Positions 24,617-33,615 of a stretch of DNA of 64,000 nt are shown one piece after another. The first letter of the stretch is position 1; each line of letters starts with the position of its first letter. A program made the translations under genes and the position numbers. The notes under the pieces were generated by a model, which worked only from the letters and a program-made list of their open reading frames with translations, had not been told where the DNA came from and searched no databases. The DNA is from UBA11400 sp964473555 (GTDB lineage: Bacteria > Bacteroidota > Rhodothermia > Balneolales > HLUCCA01), in the NCBI GenBank assembly GCA_964473555.1, contig CAYYPL010000003.1, positions 186,001 through 250,000 on the forward strand, written 5' to 3'.

Positions 24617-27361
24617 CTAGAACTTCAACGTCAGTCGAGAGTAGATATATCTACCATCAAATCCGAATGGGGTTAATCCACTATACTGGAAAATACCAAA
24701 GTTACTGCTAGGTTGCAGGGTTCGGTCTGGATACACATCGAAGAGGTTGTTCACCCCAACAGCAAAACGTGTACCCGTAGCAACCTCTCTGGAAATCTCC
24801 AGGTCGGTGATGAATTTTTCGCTGTACGTCTGATCCAGGTTAGGATTTGAGGTGTGATAAGATTTATACTCACCAAATCTGTTCACACGGATCAATACAT
24901 CCCAGGCGTCTCTGGACACACTTATCGAAGACTGAATCGAACTACTTGGCTGACCTTCTTCATACCGTCCTTGCTCTACGCGTCCGAATAGCGGTACTGA
25001 GGTGTATTGTGCCAGAGCAGATGGTGTGGTGATTTCATCTTTGTTCGTGATCTCTGTCTGAGTGATGTTTGCTCCCAGTGTTGTCCGGATGGTATAATCC
25101 TCAACCTGAATAGCATATCGGGCAATGATATCAACTCCAGTAGTTCTTGAGTCCACCGCATTGGTGAAATAGCGACCACCGGTAGCATTTACACCCTGAG
25201 TAGATAAGAAACTTTGCAGTGATCCACCCGGACCAGAGCCGGTAAAGTTCTCACTAACTACTACCCTGTCTGTGATGCTGATGTTGTAATAGTCAGCTGT
25301 TAGACTGAAATTACCACGCTGGAAGGTTACTCCTCCACTGAGGTTAACTGATTTTTCGGCTTCCAGATCTATAGCTCCCAAAGCACGTGCGGCCGGACTA
25401 CTAACTGGGAAAGTTCCAATTTCAAATGGAATTCCATTGATAAAGTTTGTAGAAACCGCTGAGAAATACGACTGTGCCAATGATGGTGCACGGAATCCGG
25501 TACTAAATGCTCCACGCACTGCCAGGCCTTCGATAAACTCATATCGTCCGCTTACTTTACCTGTAAAGATGGATCCAAAGTCAGAATAGTTTTCGAAGCG
25601 AAGTGCGGCACCCATCAAAAGTTGTGAAGTGATGTCATTCTCTGCATCGAGGTAAAGTCCGATATTTGTCCGTGATTCATCTGTGGCGTTTCTTGGGGTA
25701 AATCCAGGAAATACCTGGGCACCAGGAGCTTTTCCAGCAACGGGTCCCGCTACAAATGAAGGTGCTTCACCAGCCTCGATCTGATAGTTTTCGTATCTGA
25801 ACTCAGCTCCCATAGCCACAGTCATCGGACTCGCCGTCCCAATTTCCAACGTTCTGACCATATCAAAATTGGTACTAGCCTGTGTAAAGATCAGAGCTCC
25901 AGCATAGAATTTGGATGGGCTTGTCGGACCAAATGATGCGTTCAATGATTTATTGACCCCGAACTCAAGTCGGTTACGACCAATGGTCTCACTCAAATCG
26001 TAGTTCCATTCGCCCATACTTCCACGAACTCCTGTTGCAACAGAAAAGTCAGATATATTGGTCTCGATATGCGGTAAAAATCCGTCGGGATAAATCTCCA
26101 GGGTGTTTCGGGCATCCAATGCACGGCGATAGAATCCTGCTGCACTACCCTGACGATTCGATAAACCACCAAATGCATACCAGGTTTTGTCATCACTGAT
26201 GTCATATTCAGCATTATAGAATAAACTTAAGTCCTGGAGCTCGGCACTTCCGTACTTGTGGTTGATTCTGTTGAATGTAGCCTCCCGTGGATCGTTCGCA
26301 GTGGGATATTGTTGGCGTGGGTCCAATCCTGCTCGGTTTGTCGGATCCTGATTACGGAACTGACCAGCAATATAGAAATTCCCTCTCTCTCCAAGATCTC
26401 CACCGTATCCAAGGTGCAAGCTAAGACTCTTACCGTCGGTGTAGGTTACTTTATCTTCCAGGAACCGTGAGTTTCCTGCCCAAGACTCTGGAGTTCCATT
26501 CATCGGTAGCGCCTCGTTGGTTTTATAACCACGCTGAGTCACGCTATAGTTTTGACCATAGGTCATAGATGCATCGAATCCGCTATCTTTTTTTAACACG
26601 ATATTAATCACCCCTGCAATGGCATCAGAACCATACTGGGCAGCTGCACCGTCACGCAGAACTTCAATACGCTCGATCATATTTGAGGGAATCGCGTTCA
26701 GGTCAACACCCGTTGCACCACGTCCGACAGATCCGTTCAAGTGGACCAAAGCACTGGTATGGCGACGCTTTCCGTTTACCAGAACCAATACCTGGTCAGG
26801 GCCAAGTCCACGCAATGTAGCCGGATTCACATGATCCGTTCCATCGGTGACCGACGACTTTGGCGAATTGAAACTAGGCACTAGCTGACGAATGATCGCT
26901 GTGGTTTGCATATAGCCAAACTGCTCCAACTCAACCCCGGATATCACGTCAACTGGTACAGTCGACTCGATCACTGTCCGTTCAGTCGATCGTGTTCCCA
27001 AAACGATGATATCATCAGCACCAATGAGGTCAGGATTCATATCAAAGTTGAGGTTTACCGTTTGTCCGGCTGCAACTGTTACACTTTGGCGCAGTGGCGC
27101 ATAACCCACAAATGTAGCCCTAAGCTGATAGGTTCCAGCTGTCAGGGTGAGTGAGTAGGCACCTTCGAGATTAGCCGTCGAACCTCGTGTTTGTCCCACG
27201 ACCGATACATTTGCCCCGGTTAATACCTCTCCGTTGGTGGCATCTCGTACAATGCCCGTTACGGTTCCCGTTGACTGAGCTACCAAATCCATAGTAGCCG
27301 TAAACAACATCACCGCAATAGCCAGGCTAAAAGCCCGCATGCTGTAGTAGTTTTTTTTCAT
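24617..27361 (-). CDS. TonB-dependent receptor of unknown substrate
   Basis: 914 residues. A signal peptide ends near LVAQS, a carboxypeptidase-regulatory-like domain follows (TGTVTGIVRDATNGEVLTGA, about 30-115), then the plug (about 125-250: STVPVDVISGVELEQFG, LRGLGPDQVLVLVNGKRRH, SDAIAGVINIVLK) and a beta-barrel ending in RLTLKF. The plug with ATLRGLGPDQVLVLVNGKR resembles receptors often found next to secreted amidohydrolases or peptidases rather than SusC. Its neighbour across a 354-bp divergent gap is gamma-glutamyltransferase, so uptake of peptides or glutathione-like compounds is a weak inference. A terminator follows at 24533-24567. Confidence 0.85.
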   Translation of the reverse strand: MKKNYYSMRAFSLAIAVMLFTATMDLVAQSTGTVTGIVRDATNGEVLTGANVSVVGQTRGSTANLEGAYSLTLTAGTYQLRATFVGYAPLRQSVTVAAGQTVNLNFDMNPDLIGADDIIVLGTRSTERTVIESTVPVDVISGVELEQFGYMQTTAIIRQLVPSFNSPKSSVTDGTDHVNPATLRGLGPDQVLVLVNGKRRHTSALVHLNGSVGRGATGVDLNAIPSNMIERIEVLRDGAAAQYGSDAIAGVINIVLKKDSGFDASMTYGQNYSVTQRGYKTNEALPMNGTPESWAGNSRFLEDKVTYTDGKSLSLHLGYGGDLGERGNFYIAGQFRNQDPTNRAGLDPRQQYPTANDPREATFNRINHKYGSAELQDLSLFYNAEYDISDDKTWYAFGGLSNRQGSAAGFYRRALDARNTLEIYPDGFLPHIETNISDFSVATGVRGSMGEWNYDLSETIGRNRLEFGVNKSLNASFGPTSPSKFYAGALIFTQASTNFDMVRTLEIGTASPMTVAMGAEFRYENYQIEAGEAPSFVAGPVAGKAPGAQVFPGFTPRNATDESRTNIGLYLDAENDITSQLLMGAALRFENYSDFGSIFTGKVSGRYEFIEGLAVRGAFSTGFRAPSLAQSYFSAVSTNFINGIPFEIGTFPVSSPAARALGAIDLEAEKSVNLSGGVTFQRGNFSLTADYYNISITDRVVVSENFTGSGPGGSLQSFLSTQGVNATGGRYFTNAVDSRTTGVDIIARYAIQVEDYTIRTTLGANITQTEITNKDEITTPSALAQYTSVPLFGRVEQGRYEEGQPSSSIQSSISVSRDAWDVLIRVNRFGEYKSYHTSNPNLDQTYSEKFITDLEISREVATGTRFAVGVNNLFDVYPDRTLQPSSNFGIFQYSGLTPFGFDGRYIYSRLTLKF

Positions 27362-27715
27362 TAATTCTCCTGTTATTTTGGTTTTTCATCACATCTATAC
27401 CGAGAGTGGATGTTACTCTCAGCGTTATCAGACAATGTGCTGGAACAGCGATATCACTGCCAGCTCAAAGACCTAAATGACTCGATACATCCATTCGATG
27501 GCTAATATAAACAATTGTTGAAAAGTTCCAATTATTACAAGTTTGAAGTATCAATAAATTATAGAGTTGCCGGAAAGCTTTCAGATTGATTCATTGCATA
27601 TTTACCCAACTTTTCTATCTTTCCGTCAGTGACAGAGCCCATTTGTACGGAAAGCTGGATGCACATCTGTTTTGTCACCTTTTTTTAATCCATAAGCCGA
27701 ACAACGACACTATCT
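27362..27715. other. Divergent intergenic region, promoter area
   Basis: 354 bp between the start codons of the divergent receptor (27361, minus) and gamma-glutamyltransferase (27716, plus) genes. It must contain both promoters. It is AT-rich near 27510-27570, but I could not identify convincing TTTG/TAnnTTTG pairs, operators or an RNA structure. Confidence 0.5.
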
Positions 27716-29416
27716 ATGAAGCGCTTAGTTGAACTATCAATACTCCTGTACTTTTTAATCGTACCTGGAGTGACTTTAGCCCAGGTCGGGTACATGAAAT
27801 CATTTGATCACGCAGCTGTTGTAAGTGCCACTCAACAGGCATCAGAAGCAGGGATAGAAATCCTACGCAAAGGAGGAAACGCAGTAGATGCAGCCGTTGC
27901 AACTAAATTTGCCCTGGCTGTTACATTCCCGGCTGCCGGAAACATCGGAGGTGGCGGTTTTATGGTTTATCGTGCCGCAGATGGTACCTCCGCGACCCTC
28001 GACTTTCGTGAAATGGCTCCCGCAGCTGCACATCGTGACATGTACCTGGATGCCGGGGGTGAAGTCGTCGATGGTCTGAGTACCTACGGACACTTGGCCT
28101 CAGGCGTACCCGGAACGGTAGATGGGATGATTACTGCGCTTCAAAAGTATGGTTCACTGCCTCTGGATGTGGTGATAGAGCCGGCGATTCGACTTGCTCG
28201 CGAAGGGTTTAATTTGTCGTGGCGCGAGGCGACTGCATTGAACCGAAACCGCTCCCGATTCGCATATTTTGAATCCTCTTCGAAGTATTTCACCAAGCCT
28301 GAGGGCGAACAATTTGTAGAGGGTGAACTTTTCAAACAGGAGGACCTGGCACAAACCCTGGAACGAATCGCCAGTCAGGGTCGGGACGGATTCTACGCTG
28401 GAGAAACAGCAGATTACATCGTCGCTGAAATGCAGAACAATGGTGGAATCATTACTCACGAGGATCTTAAGAACTACAAAAGTGTCTGGCGCGATCCACT
28501 GAAGGTGAACTATCATGACTACGAACTGTTGATCATGGGACCACCAAGCAGCGGTGGTATCGCTTTGGGACAAATGCTTAAAATGCTTGAACCCTACAAC
28601 CTCAAGCGACTCGGTTACAATACTCCTGAAACGGTCCATTTAGTCACTGAAACGATGCGTCGGGTATACGCCGACCGAGCTGAATTCCTGGGTGATCCTG
28701 ACTTTTATGATGTTCCTGCCAATGAACTTTTGACGACCAGATACGCCCGTGAACGCATGCAGTCGTTTAATCCGGCACGAGCAAGTCGCAGCGACGAAAT
28801 TTCGCATGGTCAACCCCTTGCCTGGGCCGAGTCAGAAGAAACGACCCACTTTTCGGTAGTAGATGCCGCTGGAAATGCAGTTTCCATTACTACAACCCTC
28901 AATGGTGGATATGGATCGTACGTCTCAATAGGTGGGGCTGGATTCCTGATGAACAATGAAATGGACGATTTTTCGATCAAGCCGGGATTTCCGAATATGT
29001 TTGGTCTGGTTGGAGGCGAAGCCAACTCCGTTCAACCGGGAAAACGTATGCTAAGCAGCATGACTCCAACAATCGTGAGTAAAAGTGGAAAACTCACTAT
29101 GATTTTGGGTACTCCTGGAGGGTCAACCATTATCACGACCGTACTTCAAGTGTTTTTAAATGTCGCTGAATACGGAATGAACATCCAACAGGCTGTGGCT
29201 TCACCCAGATTTCATCATCAGTGGCTGCCAGATCAGCTTTATTTTGAGCCCTTTATGTTTAATCTACATACCAGGGAACGACTACATTGGATGGGGCACA
29301 ATCTTAGTGAACGGAGTTATTACACGGGTCAAGCTGATTGTATTCTTGTAACAGAGTCAGGCCGTATTGATACCGGTGTTGATCCACGGGGTGATAATTA
29401 CGCTGCAGGCTATTGA
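27716..29416 (+). CDS. ggt: Gamma-glutamyltransferase
   Basis: 566 residues, with a signal peptide (ILLYFLIVPGVTLAQ) placing it in the periplasm. The precursor self-cleaves before a catalytic Thr: the motif EETTHFSVVDAAGN has this Thr at residue 376, giving a large subunit of about 355 and a small one of about 190 residues after signal removal, the usual proportions. Other family motifs are GGNAVDAAVA, GGGGFMVYR, LDFREMAP, the SSM motif in RMLSSMTPT and GTPGGSTI near the end. It hydrolyses or transfers gamma-glutamyl groups, for example from glutathione. The gene is monocistronic as far as can be seen; the repeat-rich gap 29417-29676 follows. Confidence 0.93.
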   Translation: MKRLVELSILLYFLIVPGVTLAQVGYMKSFDHAAVVSATQQASEAGIEILRKGGNAVDAAVATKFALAVTFPAAGNIGGGGFMVYRAADGTSATLDFREMAPAAAHRDMYLDAGGEVVDGLSTYGHLASGVPGTVDGMITALQKYGSLPLDVVIEPAIRLAREGFNLSWREATALNRNRSRFAYFESSSKYFTKPEGEQFVEGELFKQEDLAQTLERIASQGRDGFYAGETADYIVAEMQNNGGIITHEDLKNYKSVWRDPLKVNYHDYELLIMGPPSSGGIALGQMLKMLEPYNLKRLGYNTPETVHLVTETMRRVYADRAEFLGDPDFYDVPANELLTTRYARERMQSFNPARASRSDEISHGQPLAWAESEETTHFSVVDAAGNAVSITTTLNGGYGSYVSIGGAGFLMNNEMDDFSIKPGFPNMFGLVGGEANSVQPGKRMLSSMTPTIVSKSGKLTMILGTPGGSTIITTVLQVFLNVAEYGMNIQQAVASPRFHHQWLPDQLYFEPFMFNLHTRERLHWMGHNLSERSYYTGQADCILVTESGRIDTGVDPRGDNYAAGY

Positions 29417-29463
29417 CGCGCTTGCATATCAAAATCCAGCAGCGGTAAACAGACAACAGTAAA

Positions 29464-29580
29464 CTGTAAACAGCCATGCAGTTTATCTCATGCTCGTAGT
29501 GCATCAAATAACTCTTAAAACAATTTTGACTACTGTTTACTTGCCTGAATACTACTATAATCTGGCTGGGCCGTTTACAG
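29464..29580. repeat. 117-bp element bounded by inverted CTGTAAACRGCC arms
   Basis: Left arm CTGTAAACAGCC (29464-29475) and right arm GGCCGTTTACAG (29569-29580) are inverted with one mismatch. The arm sequence recurs in the element at 32205-32365. It has no coding potential and abuts copy A of the 84-bp repeat. It resembles a miniature inverted-repeat element, but no target duplication is evident. Confidence 0.5.
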
Positions 29581-29661
29581 TTTTCACTCGGCTTCGCCTC
29601 TTGATTTTCGTTCAAAGACTGCGTGGCTTTGCCACTTGTGTTTGAACTCCAATTCCGTTTT
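29578..29661 (+). repeat. 84-bp dispersed repeat, copy A
   Basis: This copy matches 42301-42384 (inverted) and 46373-46456 (direct) over exactly 84 bp without gaps, with only scattered substitutions. The core contains the hairpin GTGGC-TTT-GCCAC (29623-29635) and GGC-TTC-GCC (29590-29598). It ends 15 bp before the start codon of the methyltransferase gene, so it forms most of that gene's leader. Confidence 0.8.
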
Positions 29662-29676
29662 CACTTTACTGATTTT

Positions 29677-31047
29677 ATGCTAGACACGTTTAAATCCCAA
29701 TTACGAACCGAATTTCCAGAGTATGCCGAGGTTGTGATTCGGGCACTGGGTGAAGACCAGACGGTGTCTGTCAGGGTGAATCGGGCGAAGGAGTTGACGG
29801 GTGGGCTGGAAGCGTTGCAAAGCGCGACCGGGAATGTGGAGTGGGAACCTGATGGATATTACCTGGCTGAGAGACCGCAGTTTACGCTGGATCCCGCGCT
29901 TCATGCCGGAGCTTATTACGTACAGGAAGCGTCTTCGATGGTGGTAGGAAGCATTGCGCGTGAGCTGTTGTCGAAGATTCCGGGTCGGCGACGGATTCTG
30001 GATCTATGCGGTGCCCCAGGTGGCAAAGCCACACACCTGGCCTCGTTACTTCGTTCCAATGACTTGCTGGTGACCAATGAGGTCATCCGCTCCCGGGCTT
30101 CGATCCTGACCGAGAACATCACCAAATGGGGAGCTCCGAATGTGGCGGTCACCAGCAACGATCCGTCGCACTTTGCGGCCCTGGGGTCGTGGTTTGATCT
30201 GGTCGTAGTCGACGCTCCGTGTTCGGGAGAGGGATTGTTCCGCAAGGATCCGGCCGCAATCGACGAGTGGTCGCCGGAGGCGATCACCCACTGTGCGCTG
30301 CGGCAGCAGCGCATTCTCGACGACATCTGGCCAGTGCTGAATCCGGGTGGATACCTCATTTACAGTACATGTACCTATAACCGCCAGGAGAACGATGAGC
30401 GTGTACTAGAGTTGTTGCGCACCGGCCAGGCAGCGTCCGTGCGCCTGTCGCCCCACACTCTCCCCGGCGTTGTTGAAGACCATACCCCGGCATCGCCCGG
30501 CGGACACGAAGCCTGGATGTATCGCTGCTTCCCGGGACTGGTCAGAGGCGAGGGACAGACCATCTCGGTGCTTCGTAAACTGCACACAGCCAAACCCGAA
30601 TACGGATACGATTCGCCTGGGGTGCGCTTCCGGCTCGAAGAAGGTCCGGCGTCGGGCCTGGTGGCTCTGATGGACCCAACCCTTGACTATACGACGCTTC
30701 GTAATGCGAAGGTGTCGTTTGTGGTACTGAGGGACATTGCCCGGGAGGTTGAGGAACTAAGCCGGGCACTGCAGGTGGTCCATGTCGGGGTGCCCGATGC
30801 GGCGCCGGACCGTCCGCCTCACGCCCTGGCAATGAGCATCACCTTCAACCGGGATTCCGTGGCTTCGCTTGAGGTTACTACTGAAATGGCGCTGCAATAC
30901 CTCCGCCGTGAAAGCATTCCGGTAGACAACACCGCTCACGGACTCGTCTGCATCAGCCATCAGGGACGCCCTCTGGGATTCGGCAAAGCCGTTCGAGGGC
31001 GATTGAACAACCATTATCCGATGGAATGGCGCATCAGAATGCGGTAA
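29677..31047 (+). CDS. 16S rRNA m5C methyltransferase (RsmB/RsmF, NOL1/NOP2/Sun family)
   Basis: 456 residues from the ATG at 29677. An in-frame ATG at 29623 exists but lies inside the 84-bp repeat and would add 18 low-value residues, so I reject it. The Rossmann core has the SAM motif LDLCGAPGGKATHLASLL, then VVVDAPCSGEGLFRKD with the release Cys and YSTCTYNRQENDERVL with the catalytic Cys. The C-terminal third (from about residue 300) matches the RsmF-type PUA-like region and ends with HQGRPLGFGKAV. It methylates a cytosine in 16S rRNA using SAM. Base composition is clearly more GC-rich than its neighbours from about 30000 onward. Confidence 0.88.
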   Translation: MLDTFKSQLRTEFPEYAEVVIRALGEDQTVSVRVNRAKELTGGLEALQSATGNVEWEPDGYYLAERPQFTLDPALHAGAYYVQEASSMVVGSIARELLSKIPGRRRILDLCGAPGGKATHLASLLRSNDLLVTNEVIRSRASILTENITKWGAPNVAVTSNDPSHFAALGSWFDLVVVDAPCSGEGLFRKDPAAIDEWSPEAITHCALRQQRILDDIWPVLNPGGYLIYSTCTYNRQENDERVLELLRTGQAASVRLSPHTLPGVVEDHTPASPGGHEAWMYRCFPGLVRGEGQTISVLRKLHTAKPEYGYDSPGVRFRLEEGPASGLVALMDPTLDYTTLRNAKVSFVVLRDIAREVEELSRALQVVHVGVPDAAPDRPPHALAMSITFNRDSVASLEVTTEMALQYLRRESIPVDNTAHGLVCISHQGRPLGFGKAVRGRLNNHYPMEWRIRMR

Positions 31048-31292
31048 AATGGACCTTTATGCGTATTTTTAAAATCCAATGCTAGTTTAAAGTCCGTTGT
31101 TCACAACGAAATAACGGTGTCATCCAGGCTCATATTTGTCTATACATACAACATATCATGGACAAATGAATCACAACTCTTGCAACTCACAACGTTTCTC
31201 AGTCCATATTACAAAGTAAATTTTCTCAATCAGAATCACTATCACTGGCAAGGATAGTTTCACCTCATCACTCAATCTAATTTTCAACTCGT

Positions 31293-31730
31293 ATGATCAA
31301 AGCTGAAATCGAACTCAAAGACGGCGTTTTAGGTATTGAACTTTTCGATGACGATGCACCGGGCACAGTAGCCAATTTTGTAAAACTTGCGAAATCCGGA
31401 TTCTACAACGGACTTAGCTTCCACAGAGTTATTCCGGATTTTGTGGTACAGGGTGGTTGTCCGGAAGGCTCTGGACGCGGTGGACCTGGATACACCATCA
31501 AGTGTGAACTCGATGGGGTAAAGCAATTTCACGATCGCGGAGTTTTGTCGATGGCACACGCTGGACGCAACACAGGTGGGTCTCAGTTTTTTATCTGCCA
31601 CAGTCGCAAAAACACGGCTCACCTCGACCGAAATCATACCGTGTTTGGGAAAGTAGTGGATCATGTCGATCTCATCGATGGGATTCGTCAGGGTGAGAAA
31701 ATGATCGAAGTTCGTATTCTGGAATCATGA
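31293..31730 (+). CDS. Peptidyl-prolyl cis-trans isomerase, cyclophilin type
   Basis: 145 residues, no signal peptide. Cyclophilin motifs are LFDDDAPGTVANFVKLA, GLSFHRVIPDFVVQGGCPEG with catalytic Arg and Phe, GVLSMAHAGRNTGGSQFFI and LDRNHTVFGKVV. It is the short bacterial form. It catalyses proline isomerisation during folding. Its stop overlaps the start of the next gene by 4 bp (ATGA), so the two are translationally coupled. Confidence 0.92.
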   Translation: MIKAEIELKDGVLGIELFDDDAPGTVANFVKLAKSGFYNGLSFHRVIPDFVVQGGCPEGSGRGGPGYTIKCELDGVKQFHDRGVLSMAHAGRNTGGSQFFICHSRKNTAHLDRNHTVFGKVVDHVDLIDGIRQGEKMIEVRILES

Positions 31731-32188
31731 TCCATTTTACGGAACAACGCCAGGAATTCCTTGATGCACTCAACAGACTTTCCCCGGATACACTGCCGGC
31801 TTTTGGAATGATGACTCCGCAACATATGGTAGAACATCTTTCTCAGGCGATCAGTATTTCGAATGGGGATCGTACGATACGACTCATGGTCGACGAAGAC
31901 CGTGCAGCCAAACAAAAACGCATCATGATCTACAGTGATCGTCCCTTTCCGATGGGAATGCAGGCTCCGGCTATGGAAGGGAAACTGGCGAAGTTACGGT
32001 TTGATAGTCTGGATGAGGCAAAAGAAGAGCTCATCAGACACATGAACAAGTTCGACACCTGGCACCGGATCAATCCGGATGCCGGGTGTATACATCCATT
32101 TCTGGGTTTACTAAATCATCAGGAATGGGTGAAGTTTCATTCAAAACACATAACGCATCATTTTAAGCAATTTAATCTTGTGGCATAG
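31727..32188 (+). CDS. DinB-like/DUF1569-type protein
   Basis: 153 residues. Histidines are spaced as in the DinB-like four-helix metal-binding superfamily: MTPQHMVEHLSQA near residue 30 and a C-terminal HQEWVKFHSKHITHHFKQF. HPFLGLLNHQEWV is typical of the DUF1569-like branch. Enzymatic function is unknown; some relatives are thiol-dependent metalloenzymes. It is coupled to the cyclophilin gene by a 4-bp overlap. The last codons (FNLVA) and the stop codon sit inside a perfect 15-bp hairpin (32169-32204), with the TAG in the loop. Confidence 0.7.
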   Translation: MIHFTEQRQEFLDALNRLSPDTLPAFGMMTPQHMVEHLSQAISISNGDRTIRLMVDEDRAAKQKRIMIYSDRPFPMGMQAPAMEGKLAKLRFDSLDEAKEELIRHMNKFDTWHRINPDAGCIHPFLGLLNHQEWVKFHSKHITHHFKQFNLVA

Positions 32189-32204
32189 CCCACAAGATTA
32201 AATT
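32169..32204. other. Perfect 15-bp hairpin enclosing the stop codon
   Basis: Arms AATTTAATCTTGTGG (32169-32183) and CCACAAGATTAAATT (32190-32204), loop CATAGC, which contains the TAG stop of the preceding gene. The right arm is an inverted copy of the gene's final codons. No U-tract follows, so it is not a classical intrinsic terminator. Confidence 0.85.
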
Positions 32205-32365
32205 AGTAAACAGAAAAGAGTAACCTGTAAACAGCCCAACCGTGAACAGGAACAAGTCTTTAGTTTTTATTTTGCTTTGGTATACAGTTTCCGACCAAAG
32301 ACTTCTTAGTTTCACCATTCATTACTAATCTTGGGCCGTTTACCGGTTACTGTTTTCTGTTTTCT
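32205..32365. repeat. 161-bp inverted-repeat element with 34-nt arms
   Basis: The left arm (32205-32238) and right arm (32332-32365) are inverted copies with four mismatches over 34 nt. A second, nested pair AAGTCTTT (32254-32261) and AAAGACTT (32297-32304) lies inside. The arms contain CTGTAAACAGCCCA, shared with the element at 29464-29580. It occupies the gap before htpX; the remaining 32366-32517 shows no clear feature. It is non-coding and could fold into a long hairpin. Confidence 0.7.
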
Positions 32366-32517
32366 GTTTTCTCACAGATATATTAAATCAACCAACTTTT
32401 TCGTTTAAAAACTACCCGTTAACAGGGCTCACAAGCAACTTGTATTGTAGCGAAGTTCGTCGGGGTTGTTTATTTTATCACATTAACATTCATTCACACG
32501 TTTAAGGTATTCCTCTT

Positions 32518-33402
32518 ATGAAGCGCGTTGCTTTATTTTTGTTAACAAACATTGCTGTAATTCTGGTAGCCAGTATCACCCTGTCTATACTGGGTGTTGG
32601 TTCCTTCCTGGATGAGTCGGGAACAAACTTAAATCTGACATCCCTACTTATTTTCTGTTTTGTCTTTGGTATGACGGGATCATTCATTTCCCTGCTGTTA
32701 TCCAAAAAAATGGCAATTTGGTCAACAGGTACCAAAATTATCGACGCTCCGCGCACCCGTGAGGAGCATTGGCTGGTCGATACCACTCGTGAACTTGCCC
32801 AAAGAGCTGGAATCGGAATGCCTGATGTTGGAATTTTCCCGTCTGAACAATCAAATGCCTTCGCTACGGGCTCCAACAGAAATAAAGCTCTGATGGCAGT
32901 TAGCTCGGGTATGCTTCAACGCTTCAATAAAAATGAACTTCGGGCTGTAATCGGACACGAAATCGCCCATATCGCGAACGGTGACATGATCACTATGACC
33001 TTACTCCAGGGTATTATGAACACCTTTGTGATGTTCCTGGCCAGAGTTGCCGGATTCATCGTAGACCGAGTGATCCTTAAGAACGAACGGGGGCTCGGAA
33101 TAGGTTTTTATATCACCACCATCGTGATGGAGATCCTGCTGATGATTCTGGCTTCAGTCATTACCATGTGGTTCTCAAGACAACGTGAATATCGTGCAGA
33201 TGCAGGGGCCGCGTCACTCACAAGCAAGGAAGACATGATTGGCGCCCTGAGATCACTCAAACGTGAAATGGGAATGCCTGACCAGATGCCGGAAAGTCTG
33301 AGCGCTTTTGGAATCAATTCAGGCCAGCGCTCTGGACTTAAAGCACTTTTTATGACGCACCCTCCGCTGGATGAACGTATCACAGCACTGGAAAAATTGT
33401 AA
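32518..33402 (+). CDS. htpX: Membrane-bound zinc protease HtpX
   Basis: 294 residues. Two N-terminal transmembrane helices (about 5-25 and 38-62) precede the protease domain; the zinc motif is VIGHEIAHIANGD (HExxH) and a later Glu ligand lies in REYRADAGAASL. Two more hydrophobic segments fall at about 158-180 and 195-222. It degrades misfolded inner-membrane proteins with FtsH. The gene is followed by a textbook terminator 9 bp after the stop. Confidence 0.93.
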   Translation: MKRVALFLLTNIAVILVASITLSILGVGSFLDESGTNLNLTSLLIFCFVFGMTGSFISLLLSKKMAIWSTGTKIIDAPRTREEHWLVDTTRELAQRAGIGMPDVGIFPSEQSNAFATGSNRNKALMAVSSGMLQRFNKNELRAVIGHEIAHIANGDMITMTLLQGIMNTFVMFLARVAGFIVDRVILKNERGLGIGFYITTIVMEILLMILASVITMWFSRQREYRADAGAASLTSKEDMIGALRSLKREMGMPDQMPESLSAFGINSGQRSGLKALFMTHPPLDERITALEKL

Positions 33403-33410
33403 CAGTACTC

Positions 33411-33440
33411 AAGGCGGCTCAAAAAAAGGCCGCCTTTTTT
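33411..33440 (+). terminator. Rho-independent terminator of htpX
   Basis: 8-bp stem AAGGCGGC (33411-33418) / GCCGCCTT (33429-33436) with a 10-nt A-rich loop, running straight into a T6 tract. This is a strong canonical terminator. Confidence 0.92.
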
Positions 33441-33615
33441 GTCTGATCCAAAAATATGTATGAAGGATACCAAGCTGGATAATGGAATGTTATCCATACA
33501 TAAACCGAGTATGAACAACCTGGGAGCCATATTGAATGACGTTGTCCGTCGAATCGGTTATATCCTTTCTGGTCCACTGATTTTTATAACTAATAAACCA
33601 TCAGATATCAAATAA

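Noticed and set aside
30020..30032. GTGGCAAAGCCAC inside the methyltransferase gene as another repeat copy
   Set aside because: It encodes the conserved SAM-binding GGKATH motif and lacks the rest of the 84-bp unit; treated as coincidence.
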